In this document: in pieces, positions 1 to 12,442 of the stretch
Position numbering within the stretch: the first letter of the stretch is position 1
How the letters are laid out: every line of letters starts with the position of its first letter
The notes under the pieces: model-generated
Database searches by the model: none
Told to the model about the DNA's origin: nothing
What the model saw: the letters and a program-made list of their open reading frames with translations, nothing else
Made by a program: the position numbers and the translations under genes
Assembly: GCA_963576565.1 (NCBI GenBank)
Contig: OY755040.1
Location: 81,625,321-81,689,320, forward strand
From: Aspidapion aeneum
Lineage: Eukaryota; Arthropoda; Insecta; Coleoptera; Brentidae
Direction of reading: 5' to 3'
Length of the DNA stretch: 64,000 nt

Positions 1-84
1 TTTGAGATATGTTAAAGGCCCAATTTTCCTGATATTTTTTCCAAAAAAAATTGGGGGGGTCATAGGATTCGTGTTCGAATTATA

Positions 85-3000
85 CCGGGTGGGCCAAAAA
101 AAACCGGACAATTTTTTTTTCATTATAACTTTTGAACTATACCATCGATTTTAATGGAACAAACTGCCCTTGACAGAGAATGGATCAGAGTTTTGACCAA
201 ATATATTCTTTTGTCGGCCATCGCAAAATCCAAGATGGCGAACGAAATGAAATTGTACCCTTCAAAGATGCTCGTTATTCTTGTGTTGCGAACATATTTC
301 CATTATTTTTTTAATTAGTAAGAAAGCTGCATTCTTGCCACGTACAACAAGGTACGACTCAGCAAAATCGCTTTAGTGGTTCTAAAAAAAAAATATTTTT
401 GTTTCAACCATTGTTTTGCATATTAGACGATTGCCCCATTGTTTTGCATATTAGACGATTGCCTTGCCAATCATGTCTGTATTTATTGCCTTATAAATTC
501 ATCACATTCAAATGCATCCTGGTGGGAATGGATTGCTTTTTAAAGAGCATGATCAAAATTTATCACCATCTTAAAATTTAAGATGGCGGACAGAATCATA
601 CTTGATTGATACTGAACATGTTTAGGTTTTTATTTTCTTTTATCGAAAAGCACTACTTTTCCCCAAAAAAACGAGGTACAAATTAGTAAAATCGTTTTGG
701 TGGTTTTCAAAAAATCTATTTTTGTTTTAGCCATTATTTTACACATTGCCAATCCTGTCCGCATTCATTTCCTTATAAACTCATTATTACTAAACCCATA
801 TTAGTGAAATAAAAAAAAACATTGAGAGAATTGAGAAGAAGAAAGAAGAGAGAATTGATTGTTCTTTAAAGAATCGAAATTTGCCGCCATCTTAAAAGTT
901 AAGATCTCGGATAGAACCATACTTGACCCTTCAAAGAATCACGTTTATTTTTCGAAAATGATTTAGTTTTTTCGGTTATTTATAGAAAAGCACTACTTAC
1001 TCCCGCTTAACAAGGTACAAAGTAATAAAATCGGTAAAGTGGTTCTCACAAAATGCCATTTTTATTACAAATTATACGATTGCATTGCCGATCCTATTCA
1101 CTGGAGTCCCAAAAGAAAGAAGAGCAGCCAGAAGGGTATCCTTGTTGATAAAGAAAAATCTAAAGAATAAAATTACAGACTACGATTGCATTAGTGAAAA
1201 CATACTTCGAGTGAACATGAAGATGCTTGGACATAATATAAGCATAATAGCAGTCTACGCACCATCAGATGACGAAAGAGTACATACAAAACAAATGTTC
1301 TTTGATCAACTTGATGAGACTATCACAGTAATCGGTAATACCAGAGAAATAATTATGCTTGGCGATTTTAATAGCCGAACTGGTAGGCAAACCCAGAGCA
1401 GTGATAGGACCATTTGGAGAGGAAGTAACAAATGATAATGGCTTAACTGACTGACTGATTGTGTGAAACCCACAACATAAGGATGTTCATCGATATACCT
1501 GGATTCAGCCAACAAAAAATCTTAAATCAATTATTGATTATGCTATAGGTGGACAACACTCGCAATTAAAGTGGTATGATGTGCGAGCAGTTCGTGGTGT
1601 TACCTGTGGATCTGACCACCATCTGGTAAAAGCAAAAATATTATTCCCTTTAAGAAAAACAAATAAGGACGAAAGTATTAGAGAAAATGAAAACCTAGAA
1701 TGCATCGAAGACAATCAAAAATACAACTTTAGAAGTCTAGAAATCGAAAGTACTCAAAGATTGTATCAGAACCGATTAGATGAAAAATTAATAAACATGA
1801 ATCACTCATTTGAAGAGATATATACAAACATAATAAAAAGCTTGAAGGAAGCAAGCAACGAAGCTGTTGGGTACCAAGATAATAGAAATACCAGGAAGAT
1901 GTGGTGGACGGACAAAATACAGGAAATGGTCAAAGAGAAAAAACGCACATACTTGAATTGACTCAGTACTAAGGAGCAAAGAGACCTAGAATCTACAGGA
2001 AAACCAGAAGAAATTTGATATGCACAGAAAAAAATTAAATGTTCGAGCGCAAGTGCCACGACATAAACACACACGTAGGAGGTAGGCAAAGTTCTGAAGT
2101 ATGGAAATTCATTTCAACAGTAAAAAACCCAACAAAAGAAAAAGTAAACATCCAGATAATCAAACCAGAACAATGGACAGAACACTATAAGGGACTGCTG
2201 CAGGAGACGAGACCCGAATATCTGGCAGCCTCTCCGAGAAGAGACATAGAAGTACATGGAGAGGAAGTAATCATCGAAAAAGAAATGATAAAGAATAATA
2301 TTAAAAAACTTAAATCCGGAAAAGCAAGCGGACCTGGGGGAATATATGCTGAAATGCTCAAATATGGATCAGAGAAACTACTCCAAATCTCACATATATT
2401 ATTATTCAATGCATAAACGGACATCCAGTACCTAATGATTGGAAAATTGCATTCATATCCTCAATACATAAAAAAGGAAAAAAGCTGGATTGCAACAATT
2501 ACAGAGGAATTTCAGTAACCAGTACTCTAAGTAGATTGTACGGTAGGATTCTTAGAGATCTAATAGAGAATAATTTTCATGAACAAGAAGAAGAGCAAAG
2601 TGCGTTTCGCGCAGGCAGATCTTGTAGTGATAATGTTTTTTGTCTTAAACAAGTAATTGAGAAAAGAAGCGCCAGAAATATAGAGACTCATGTTACCTTT
2701 TTACCTTTCCAGTAGAAAAATTATGGACAGTTTTAGAGCAAACTAATATCAATCATACATACATAAAAGCGATAAAAGAACTATACAAAGGATCAAAATC
2801 TAAAAATAAAATTGGAAAACGACTTTCAAAAGAATTCCTGGTAACAAAAGGCTTAAGACAGGGATGTTGTATCTCTCCAACTCTTTTTAAAATATATATC
2901 GCAGTAGCTCTAAAAAACTGGAAACGTAAAGTGCACGGCATGGGAATACAACTTAACGACCGATTTACCATATACACACTACAGTTTGCTGACGACCAAG

Positions 3001-4613
3001 TAATTGTGGCTAATGATAAAGAAGACATGGAGTATGTGATGAGAAACTTAACAGAAGAATACCAAAAGTGGGGATTAACAGTGAACGTGGACAAGACACA
3101 GTACTTATGTATTGGAAACGAATCCAGTGAGTTAGTGATAAAAAATGGGCAAACAATATCTCCATGCAATGATTATGTATACTTGGGTGTCACATTTGAT
3201 AAGACAGGAACAGACTGTAAAGAATTGGAAAAAAGAATAGTAAAAGCAAAAAAGTTATTGGATGTCTTAACAGTATTTTATGGAGCAGAGAGATAAAAAA
3301 GAATGTAAAATTTAACATATATGAAACAATGGTCAAAAGCACGCTGTTGTATGGAATAGAGACTTGTCGCGTAAAAGAAAAATACAAAACAAAAATGGAA
3401 AGTGTCGAAATGGATGCAATAAGAAGATCAATGAGAATATCTAGAATAGATCACATAAGAAATGAGATCATAAAAGAAAGAATGGGAATCGAGGGAAGCA
3501 TAACGGATGACATCACTAAAAGGCAACTGATATGGTACGGCCATGTACAACGGATGAACGACGAAAGATTACCAAAGCAGGTCCTAGAATGGCGACCAAT
3601 AGAGCGCAGAAAAAGAGGGCGTCCTAAACTAGAATGGCAACAGTCAATCCAAAGATCAATGAGTCAAAAGAATCTGACAGAGGATGATTGTCAGGATCGA
3701 AGGAGGTGGCGAATAGGCGTCGGACAACGTAGAAAAACGTTCTAAACCGACATAGTAGTAGAATTGCCAATCCTGTCTGCATTCTCTTTCTTCATAAATC
3801 AACTGAACCAATTTTAGTCGAATAAAAACATCATAGTGCAAACTGATTGATCTTTAAAAATCAATTCCCAACCATGATTTTTTTCTTTCACTAAAATCGG
3901 TTTAGTAATAACGAATTTATAAGAAAATTAATGCAGACAGTATTGGCAATGCAATCGTATAATCTGTTAAACAAAGGTTGAAAACAAATTGATTTTTTTG
4001 AGCACCATCACACCGATTTTATTAATTTGTACCGCGTTTTGTGGGGGAAAAATAGCGATTTTCTATAAATTAAAGAAAAACTAAAACGTTTCCGGAAAAT
4101 AAGAATAAACGCGCCATTTTGAAGAATCAAGTATGATTCTGTCCACCATCTTAAATTTTAAGATGGCGATAAACTTTGATCATGATCTTTAAACGGAAAT
4201 CAATTCTAACCAAGATGTTTTTTATTTTATTAAAATCGGTTCAGTAGTAATGAATTTATAAGGAAATAAATGCAGTCATGTTTGGCAAGCCAATCGTATA
4301 ATATGCAAAACAATGGTTGAAACAAAAATATTTTTTTTAGAACCACTAAACCGATTTTGCTGAGTCGTACCTTGTTGTATGTGGCAAGAATGCAGCCTTC
4401 CTACTAATTTAAAAAAATAATGAAAACATATTCGCAACACAAGAATAAACGAGCATCTTTGAAGGGTACAATTTCATTTCGTAATATATTTAGATATATT
4501 TAGTCAAAACTCTGATCCATTCTCTGCCAAGTGCAGTTTGTCTCATTAAAATCGATAGTGTAGTTCAATAGTTATCATGAAAAAAATTGATCGGTTTTTT
4601 TTGGCCCACCCGG
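85..4613. mobile_element. Element W: inverted-repeat transposon with TA target duplication
   Basis: Starts 'ccgggtgggcc' at 85 and ends with its complement at 4603-4613. The arms match for hundreds of bases (85-1083 against 3775-4613), including the inverted pair around 570-600 and 4135-4165. TA flanks at 83-84 and 4614-4615 plus the uninterrupted family X sequence at 15640-15665 define the empty site, so this is a real insertion. TA duplication suits the IS630-Tc1-mariner superfamily (inference), but no transposase is present. Without the inserted LINE the element is about 1.85 kb. Arms contain repeated degenerate phrases such as 'ttgccaatcctgtctgc'. Confidence 0.8.
1096..3762 (+). pseudogene. 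Non-LTR retrotransposon (endonuclease + RT), 5'-truncated, copy 1
   Basis: Fragments in several frames encode an apurinic-type endonuclease (IIAVYAPSDDERV, then IMLGDFNSRTGRQ, then the C-terminal GSDHHLVKAKI near 1610-1640). They are followed by a reverse transcriptase (GKASGPGGIYAEML near 2320, FADD catalytic box near 2985-2998, YLGVTFDKTG near 3180) and a C-terminal basic region with RRKRGRPKLEW (3600-3640). Clade is not certain; the EN-RT layout without a visible ORF1 resembles RTE-type elements. Stops at about 1435, 1961, 2416 and 3296 and a deletion of the central RT motifs near 2700 make it dead. It is bounded by a 12-bp duplication with one mismatch (1084-1095 and 3763-3774). The 5' end is missing relative to 28235-28795. 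Confidence 0.85.
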
Positions 4614-6690
4614 TACTTATTTAAATCTGCGCCACTGAAATATGGAAAAATATGACCTATTGTAGTTTTTTTGTAATAACTTATCGCCAAATTAAAATAA
4701 AAAACTGATAATAGTCTTATTTTATTGGAAAAAGAGTCCTATTAGGAATTTTATCATTTTTTGACATATAGTTTCAGTCATATACCTACAGAGTGGCCCA
4801 AAATTATTTTTAAAAAAAGCAGGAAACATACCTGAGATTTATTAAATATAAAGAAAGGGAATTAAAAATGCATCAGTCAAAATTAACTTCACTTGCTTTC
4901 ATGTGAGTCGTTTTAACTATTCTACAGTGATTTTTGTACAATAGGTTATGTGATAAACTTACAGGGTATTTCAAATATTTTTTTAAATCAACGCATGAAA
5001 TGTTTACTAATTGTCTATGGAATAGTGTGTTTACCAGGAAGCGTCAAATAAGGTGAATTTAAGATATGTTAAAGCCCAGACCATCTTGATACCTGTCTCA
5101 AAAATGCGCGCCACTGGAATATGGAAAAATGTGAGCTTTTGTAGTTTTGTTTTCTCTATCTTTTGGTCAAACAGAAATAAAAAACCAATATTAATTTTAT
5201 TTTTTTGAAAAAAAAAAGTCTTTTTAAGTATTTTCTCAATTTTTGACCTATAGTTTTTGGCACATATCTACAGACTGGCTCAAATTATAAATACCTAATA
5301 GAAATACAGGAATAATAATAAATTTAAAGCGTATTTCAAACATTTTTTGAATTCGCATGACATGTGTACTAATTGCCTAAGGAATAGTATGTTTACTTTG
5401 AGATATGTTAGGGCCCCTAAACCGCCCTAATACTTGTTTCAAGAAAAAGTGGGTGGTCATCGGTTTCGTTTTCGAGCTTTATTTATTTAAATGCTGGAAT
5501 ATAGGAACCCCTTTCCGTGTGAACAAACTTAATTGACAAAACTTTAAATATCGACTTTTTATCTCTATAAGGCGATAGAAGTTGTAGCAAAAATCCATAA
5601 GAGTATAGATCGAAAACAAAACCGATGACCCCCCACAATTTTTTAAAAGTAAGTTTCAGGATGGGTCGAGCTCTAACATATCTCAAATTCACCTCATCTG
5701 ACTGATTCCGGTAAACACACTATTCTGGTAGACAGTACATCTATCATTTGTTTAATTTAAACAATGTTTAATAAATCGTGTAAGTTTACTACATAAACCA
5801 TTATGTATGTAAATGTTACTTTATAATAGTTACAACGACTCACATTGAAGTAAATGAATTTATTTGTATTTTTAATTTCATCCCTTCAGGTATATTTAAC
5901 AAATCCCAGTTATTATTCCTGTATTTCTATTATTCATATTTTGAGCCACTCTGTAGATATGTGGCGAAAACTATAAAAAAATTAAGAACAAACTTAAAAA
6001 TACTCTTTTTTTTTACTAAATAAAATTAACATGGGTTTTTTATTTCTTTTTGACAGGAAGTTATAGCAAAAAAAACTACAAAAACTCACAATTTTTTATA
6101 TTCCAGACGCGGATTTAAATAATTATAGCTCGAAAACGAAACCGATTGCCCCCAATTTTTTTGAGACAAGTATTTGGGCGGTTTGGGCCCTAACATATCA
6201 TAAATTCACCTCATTTGACGCATCCCGGTAAACATGCTATTCCGTAGACAAACATGTCATGCATTAATTTTTTTTTTAAATACCCTGTTTTAGTTTATCA
6301 CATAACCCATTATGAGAACATCACTTTAAAATTGTTAAGAGGAGTTACATGAAAAGTTAAGTGAAGTTAATTTTGACCGTGTATTTTTATAATTATTTTG
6401 AGACACTATGTAGGTATGTGACGCAAACTATATGTCAAAAATTGATCAAATTCTGAAGAGGACTCTTTTTGCAATAAAACAAAGCTAATACCGGCTTTTT
6501 GTTTTTGTTTGACGATAAGTCATAGCAAAAAAACTACAAAAAGGTTCATTTTCCATATTTCAGTGGCGCGCTTTTAAATTAGTATAGCTCGAAAACGAAA
6601 TCTATGACCACCCCAATTTTTTCTTCAGGAGGGTTAAGCCTTCAACATATCTTAAATTCAGCTTATCTGGCTCATCCCGGTAAACAATAG

Positions 6691-6954
6691 TAAATTTAAG
6701 AAAAAGCTACATAAACAAAAACATTGGGCGTTCTATTCTTAAATATGATTTACAGAAAGTTTTTTAAAATCGATTTATACTAAAAAGTTTTTATTATTAT
6801 TATTATTTTAATTTTGTCGTTTTGTTGAAACTACTATAAAGAAATTTCATTTAAATATCATATTTCATAAAATAATATATTTTAAATTATTATGAAGAGA
6901 TTAGAAGACAAATTTACAGAAACAACAAGTATTTATGTAAATAAAGAAGATTTG
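6691..6954. other. A+T-rich spacer, no gene seen
   Basis: Between family X copy 1 and the large palindrome. Runs of A/T with no open reading frame, no recognisable repeat arm and no target duplication that I could pair. Confidence 0.5.
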
Positions 6955-8266
6955 TGAGGAAGGGTTAGCGGGAAATAAGGACAACGTTAGAGATTTAACC
7001 CTCTTTATTTTCTGGCGACGTTTCGACGGTTGTTTTCCGTCTTTTTCAAGCTATAAAACAAACACAATAAAAATGTAGAATGACGTTAGAAGACAATATA
7101 GCAGTATTATTATACATTCATAAATATTATAATTATATAAAGCTAATAGGTTTTTTTTTAATTGAATTAATAAATAACATTAATACATAAGATATATTCT
7201 TCTGTTGTTTTTAAGTTTTTTTATCTATTTTATTTGTTATTACTATTTTTTTTTATAATTTTTTAGTTTTTTATTTTATTTTATAACTATTTTTATAGAT
7301 TTTATCTATTTAACTTTTTGTTATAATTTTTTTAATAGCACCATGACATTAAAATCAATTTGATTGTAATAGTTTGTTAGGTAATATTGACATTAATTAG
7401 GTTTTATTATTTATTTATGGATCTACTGGTATGGATTTTAACTGTAATAACTTACCCTTAAAATTAATGGGTTAACACGTAGATCTTAATAAATAGGCAC
7501 ACATTTTTCGGACAATTACAAGATGTCAGGTACATGGTCAACACTAAACACAAAGACAAGAATCGCAGCATAACTATGAAACCAACAACTTTTTGTAAAA
7601 AATGGCGCGTGTTCAAAATAGGTGTACAAAAAGTTGTTGTTTTCATATTTATGCTGCGATTCTTGTCTTTGTGTTTAGTGTTGACCATGTACCTGACATC
7701 TTGTAATTGTCCGAAAAATGTGTGCCTATCTATTAAGATCTACGTGTTAACCCATTAATTTTAAGGGTAAGTTATTAAAATTAAAATCCATACCAGTAGA
7801 TCCATAAATAAATAATAAAACCTAATTAATGTCAATATTACCTAACAAACTATTACAATCGAATTGATTTTAATGTCATGGTGCTATTAAAAAGATTATA
7901 ATAAGAAGTTAAATAGATAAAATCTATAAAAATAGTTATAAAATAAAATAAAAAAATAAAAAATTATAAAAAAAAATAGTAATAACAAATAAAATAGATA
8001 AAAAAACTTAAAAACAACAGAAGAATATATCTTATGTATTAATGTTATTTATTAATTGAATTAAAAAAAACCTATTAGCTTTATATAATTATAATATTTA
8101 TGAATGTATAATAATACTGCTATATTGTCTTCTAACGTCATTCTACATTTTTATTGTGTTTGTTTTATAGCTTGAAAAAGACGGAGAACAACCGTCGAAA
8201 CGTCGCCAGAAAATAAAGAGGGTTAAATCTCTAACGTTGTCCTTATTTCCCGCTAACCCTTCCTCA
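6955..8266. repeat. 1.3-kb near-perfect palindrome
   Basis: Left arm 6955-~7596 and right arm ~7625-8266 are reverse complements with only scattered substitutions, a few short indels and a ~28-bp unpaired centre (about 7597-7624). The outer ends read 'tgaggaagggttagcggg' inward. Each arm carries near its outer end a short hairpin followed by 'cgaaacgtc' (8171-8204 on +, mirrored at about 7017-7050). That motif resembles the leader of the Penelope-like element at 60816-60851. The 74-codon ORFs in the centre are mirror images of one another, not genes. Either a foldback element or an inverted duplication; no target duplication was identified. Confidence 0.85.
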
Positions 8267-9025
8267 CTGTAAATTCTAAGGACGTCAACTTTCTTCAAAA
8301 AAGAAGATTTGTTTTTCAAGTATATATTGAATAAAATGAGTTTAAAATATTCTAACAAAACTAAAAAGAAATCGTCTGTATTTTAATGAATCTTCCTTTT
8401 CTGTCTAAATTGTCAAAGTTCAAAACAATAATGACTGACCACGGAGCTGTCAGTTCCGTGTAACTGACAAAACAACATTTTGAAATAATATCATGCTACC
8501 TTTGGTTTTGATAATCTTTCAAAAATTGTTCAGAAATAAATAAATAACAAACATAAAGCAAAGTAAATAAAATTAATAAAAAAATACAGTCAACTCCGGA
8601 TATAGTGAACTTGAAGATTGCACGGAAACTGGTTCGCTATATCCGAGGTTTACTATAAGAGGACATATAGACTATTGTATATCTTAGTAGAAATAAGCGA
8701 GTGTTCATTATAAACGGGTTCGCTGTATGCAGACTTCACTGTAATTTGAAAATTGTATGTTTGTGGTATTTAATAACGATTGTAGAAGAACAATCGCAAT
8801 TGCGTGGTTTATCAAAAAGATAAGTTTTTCAAATTTTGTTAGACAAATATTTATTTTTTCTTATAAACCACTCGTAAATTAGTGCTTTTTCTTTTTCTAG
8901 GGGAAACGCAGTGGTTTCTTAATTAAAAATTTTCTTAATAGTGGCGTAATACCCAGATAAAGTTTTGTTTGTAAAATGAATCCGTCACAAAGATATAAAT
9001 TCTATATACTTTTTTTTTCTTTCAG
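8267..9025 (+). other. Upstream region / 5' intron of CCAP, no coding exon seen
   Basis: No exon with convincing splice sites was found here apart from the MITE at 8587-8741. The tract 'ctttttttttctttcag' ending at 9025 is a strong polypyrimidine acceptor, so at least one untranslated exon must lie upstream. I could not place that exon or the promoter. Confidence 0.45.
8587..8741. mobile_element. Short pogo/mariner-like MITE
   Basis: About 155 bp beginning 'cagtcaactccggatatag' and ending 'tgcagacttcactg', flanked by TA at 8585-8586 and 8742-8743. The terminal sequences are imperfect inverted repeats (CAGT..., internal 'gttcgctatat' and 'gttcgctgtat'). The size, CAGT start and TA duplication match non-autonomous Tc1/mariner-pogo elements. 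It sits about 290 bp upstream of the CCAP start exon. Confidence 0.7.
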
Positions 9026-9122
9026 GGATATGACTCTGCCATTCCCGACACTAATTGCATGCTTTTGCGTATGGTCAACCATTTGCTTCTTGAATTCGGA
9101 ATGTCGGTTCTTTCCTAAAACG
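9026..9122 (+). CDS. CCAP: CCAP precursor, coding exon 1 (signal peptide)
   Basis: Exon bounded by a polypyrimidine-AG acceptor (AG at 9024-9025) and a 'gtaact' donor at 9123. ATG at 9030 opens 31 codons ending exactly at the donor (phase 0). The peptide begins MTLPFPT and has a hydrophobic core LIACFCVWSTICFL, as expected for a secreted neuropeptide precursor; cleavage probably falls after about residue 22-25. The frame joins without a shift to exon 2 at 9524. Reading upstream in the same frame reaches an earlier ATG at 8976, but that lies in the intron before the acceptor, so 9030 is preferred. Assignment depends on the downstream exons, since signal peptides are not diagnostic. Confidence 0.85.
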
Positions 9123-9523
9123 GTAACTAACGTTCCAATTTTTGTTAGGTTTACATATAATTTAAAAATTACACTTGCCCAAGATTTTTTGAAAATTTAA
9201 AAACCCTTTAGGGGCTACTGTAATATTATTCGTTACTATAAAAATTAGACACACTAATGGAAATTTGTCAAAAAAAAGTATTTTCGAGAAACTTAAAATA
9301 ATTCTATTTTCTAACAAATAGATAAAGAAGTTTTAAAAAGAAGTAATGGAAAATATATATATTCAACAAAATTGCTTGAATATTCTGAAAAAAAATGGCT
9401 TTTACCACTGCCAGTTACGTTTTTAGATATGGAAATTAGATACATATGCTTTACTTTATAATAAATTATATCACATTTTTATTTTCTCTATTGAATATTA
9501 ACCTTAATATATTTTTATTTTAG

Positions 9524-9605
9524 AATACCCCGACAGATTTTAATCTCAAGGATACGGTTGTACCAGCCCCTCCCAAAAAGAGACCGTTTTGTAATGCTTT
9601 TACAG
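9524..9605 (+). CDS. CCAP: CCAP precursor, coding exon 2 (start of the hormone)
   Basis: Acceptor 'tttattttag' ends at 9523 and donor 'gtaata' starts at 9606. The 82-base exon starts in phase 0 and ends in phase 1. It encodes NTPTDFNLKDTVVPAPP followed by the tribasic site KKR and PFCNAFT, plus the first G of a Gly codon. PFCNAFTGC is the invariant sequence of arthropod crustacean cardioactive peptide, a cyclic amidated nonapeptide that acts in the ecdysis motor programme and as a cardioaccelerator. Cys3 of the hormone is here; its disulfide partner Cys9 is in exon 3, 37.7 kb downstream. Confidence 0.96.
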
Positions 9606-11339
9606 GTAATAAAAACATTGACTAAATATCACGGGGATCCAAGATATAATGGACACCTAATAAGTGTTGACAGTTAACTGTTTCGTCTTTATGGGTAGTG
9701 TTGTCAGACTTTCCTGACGACTTTCCTTCAACTAAGTGACAAAAAGCCTTCATATCCTTTAAAACAGTAACGGTTGGGTGGTCGACACCAAACCAATTAG
9801 TATATGGTTATATTGTGACGATAATCCCAAAAAGGCATTTAATATTCCTTCAAAGTTATAAATTGCATGTGGAATTTTTGGGTGACGCAGTTAATCTAAA
9901 CAATTACGCAAACATCGTAATGGGTTCGTTGCTCTGGGTTCCTAGGCCAAAAACTAGGTTACGCTGAGCCTGCAGAAATCGAAGTCATTTCGGGGTTTGC
10001 GTGAATTGACCAATAGAACGTTGACATACTGGACTTTTGCGAGACGTGGAAGTGAGCTGTCACGCAAAAGGACGGACGTGGAAGCGGAACGGAGAAGGTG
10101 ACGCGACGGTGGCTTTTTGGGGGGTCGTGGCATTCAGTTTTTGGGGGCCAAGAAGGGAAGCACTTCAAGTGGCCGAGGCCAGCAAAATCGAGAGGGCGAT
10201 AAGTGTTCCTAAAGAATAGCCGAGTCAAGGGGCGTGAATAATATAGTTTCCACAAAAGTGCAGTGCCGGTGCAACAGTAAATGTAAGTAAATTACCCTCA
10301 TTATTATTATGTAACCCAAAGTTAAGCATTATAACCATTTGTACTACCAATATCCTGTTTTCTCTGGACAGCGTTTTAAGGGAACAATCCCGAAGGACCC
10401 GGAAACCGTCGCGGCTTGTGCCAACCCTGTTGACACAATCCGGGCGTTAAAAGTGGTCAGGGGGGAAAAAACAAGACGGTCTTAGAAGGCGACGGGGAAT
10501 TAGCGCCCTGAAGGCTTGTAAGACCGTTAAGCGTGACATGGTTCATTGAGAGAAAGAAGGATAGTTGGTGCAGTATAAGAAATGCTTGGTTTTGGTTCAC
10601 AGTAGGCATATTTATTATTGTTATTTTTGTCATCCTAGCGAAGGGTCATTACCTATTTTTGTTTACCATAATGCACCGGAATAACCTTAAATGTTAGTTA
10701 ACAAATTTATTTGGTGGCACTTAAAATTTGGAACAGGGAGATAAAAATAAAAATTGGTATTAGTCGCACTATATGTTTTTTTTTTAATTTAAGGTCAAAA
10801 TTGGAAGACCTTCGATTAGATAATTTTTTTTAAAAAATTGGTACTATAAAGAATGTAATAATAATGCACAAACAAAAAATGGGCTCGTTTGTTATTTTTG
10901 TTTAAATTTGTAGATTTACCCCAGAAAAAATTGGTAGTTTACCCTAGAGGAAAAAAAATTGGTATTTGCTTGTAGGAACTTACCCCACGTTGACCCACCC
11001 CGTGTATTTGGTGATTTTTGGTAAATATAATACTAATGACCATTCCTGGGGTATTGTGTGATTTTATTTAAGTATGGATCCGATTGTTATCATATTTTAC
11101 CATATTTAGCCCCCCTCGCCCAAATTTTTTATATTGCGTGAAAAAGTATAAACAGAGTGCAGGCTATTTTGATTGATTATATTGACAGGCTAAAAGTGAT
11201 ATAAATAGCTTGTAGTCTAAGAACCCACTAATCACACGTTCGATCACTTCTATGTGTCCCCTCGGCGGAGTCTCGAGCCCTGAAAGAAAAACAAATAAAT
11301 AACAATTAATTCTGACAATATGGAAGGGCGAAAAAATAT
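9606..11339. other. Intron sequence without recognised gene; GC-richer island
   Basis: No exon-like ORF with homology that I recognise. The stretch from about 9950 to 10570 is clearly richer in G+C than its surroundings, with runs such as 'gccgaggccagcaaaatcg', and could be the leader or LTR of an old retroelement, but no pair was found. 10750-11160 is A+T-rich with the repeated phrases 'aaaaattggta' and 'taccccac'. Confidence 0.4.
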
Positions 11340-12360
11340 TGAAACACAAAATATCGAAAAACAAAATATCGAATAAAAATATCGAAAGTACATAATAACA
11401 AAACTACAAAATATCGAAACTACAAAATATCGAATAACAAAATATCAAAACTACAAAATATCAAAAATACAAAATATCGAAACAACAAAATATCGAAAAT
11501 TCAAAATATCGAAAACACAAAATATCGAATATCAAAATATCGAAAATACAAAATATCGAAAATACAATATATCGAAACAACAAAATATCGAAAAAACAAA
11601 ATATCGAAAATCAAAAATAGAAAATTTTGGAACCTTAACCTAACCTGACCCTGACCTAATCTAACTCAACCTAATCTGACGTAACCACACGAAAACAGAT
11701 AGTTTCAAAAAGCTAACCTAATTAAATCTAACCTAATCTAACCTAACCGAACCGAACTGAACCGAACCGAACGAATCGAACCGAACCAAAGCAAACTGAA
11801 TCAGCAATTTTTTTCCAAAAAAAAACTTTTCTGAGTTATTTCCCGGCATAATAGAGGGTGTGAACCAAACCGAACCTAACAATACCCAACCAAACCTAAT
11901 TAGCAGTGTTGTAGTTTAGTTTGGTTAGGTTAGGTTTGGTTCGGTCTGGTTCAGTTCGGTTCGGTTCATTCCCTTTAGGATCCCGGGAAAAAAGTCAGGA
12001 AAGTTTTTTTTTAACTGTTGGTTCAGTTTGCTTTATTTCGGTTCGGTTCGGTTAGATTTGATTAGAATTCGATATTTTGTATTTTAGATATTTTGTGCTT
12101 CGATATTTTGTATTTTCGATATTTTGTATTTTCGATATTTTGTATTTTTGATATACATATTGTGATTCGATATTTTGTAGTTTCTATATTTTGTGGTTTC
12201 GATATTTTGTAGTTTCGATATTTTGTAGTTTCGATATTTTGTGGTTTCGATATTTCGTAGTTTCGATATTTTGTAATTCCATATTTTGTAGTTTCGATAT
12301 TTTATGGTTTCGATATTTTGTAGTTTCGATATTTTGTGTTTTCGATATTTTGTGAGATAC
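11340..12360. mobile_element. Minisatellite-armed foldback element F1
   Basis: Left arm (11340-11620) is a degenerate array of the ~15-bp phrase 'caaaatatcgaaacta'. Right arm (12065-12360) is the same phrase on the other strand ('tttcgatattttgtag'). Inside the arms are mirrored tracts of 'aaccgaaccgaa' (11690-11800 and 11925-12055). Inside those is an inverted pair of a phrase around 'ttcccgggatcc' (about 11835-11870 and 11965-12000). Same architecture as F2 at 18965-20090. No coding capacity. Confidence 0.75.
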
Positions 12361-12397
12361 GAGAGAAACTAGAACAAAAGCAGGCGAATATAAACTG

Positions 12398-12398
<1 letters not shown>

Positions 12399-12431
<33 letters not shown>

Positions 12432-12442
12432 CTATATATATA

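Larger units (their letters stand above)
1..6690. mobile_element. Foldback repeat, family X copy 1 (left end cut by window)
   Basis: Long imperfect inverted repeat built from tandem units of roughly 350-520 bp. Forward units carry the phrases 'gagatatgtta', 'ggtcatcggtttcgttttcg' and 'gccactgaaatatgg' (1-84, 4614-5110, 5395-5490). The same phrases return on the opposite strand at 5620-5700, 6100-6220 and 6560-6690, with the turn near 5560. The host repeat is interrupted by element W (85-4613). Homology to 15518-17623 plus 26273-26561 shows the uninterrupted order. No open reading frame longer than about 70 codons; non-autonomous. The superfamily is not assignable from what I see. Confidence 0.75.

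Noticed and set aside
7464..7758. Two 74-codon ORFs, one per strand, with near-identical proteins
   Set aside because: They are mirror images at the centre of the palindrome and resemble no protein.
8976..9200. Start of the CCAP protein at 8976 and reading through to 9200
   Set aside because: The stretch before 9026 is an intron end with a polypyrimidine tract; the frame past 9122 runs through a donor and loses the propeptide.
10037..10255. Overlapping ORFs in the GC-richer island (60 and 98 codons)
   Set aside because: Open on both strands by composition; no recognised domain and no splice context that I could support.
11640..11770. Insect telomere (TTAGG)n remnant, from 'aacctaacct' runs
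   Set aside because: Units vary (ctaac, ctgac, cgaac) and the tract is mirrored on the other side of foldback F1; no true pentamer array.
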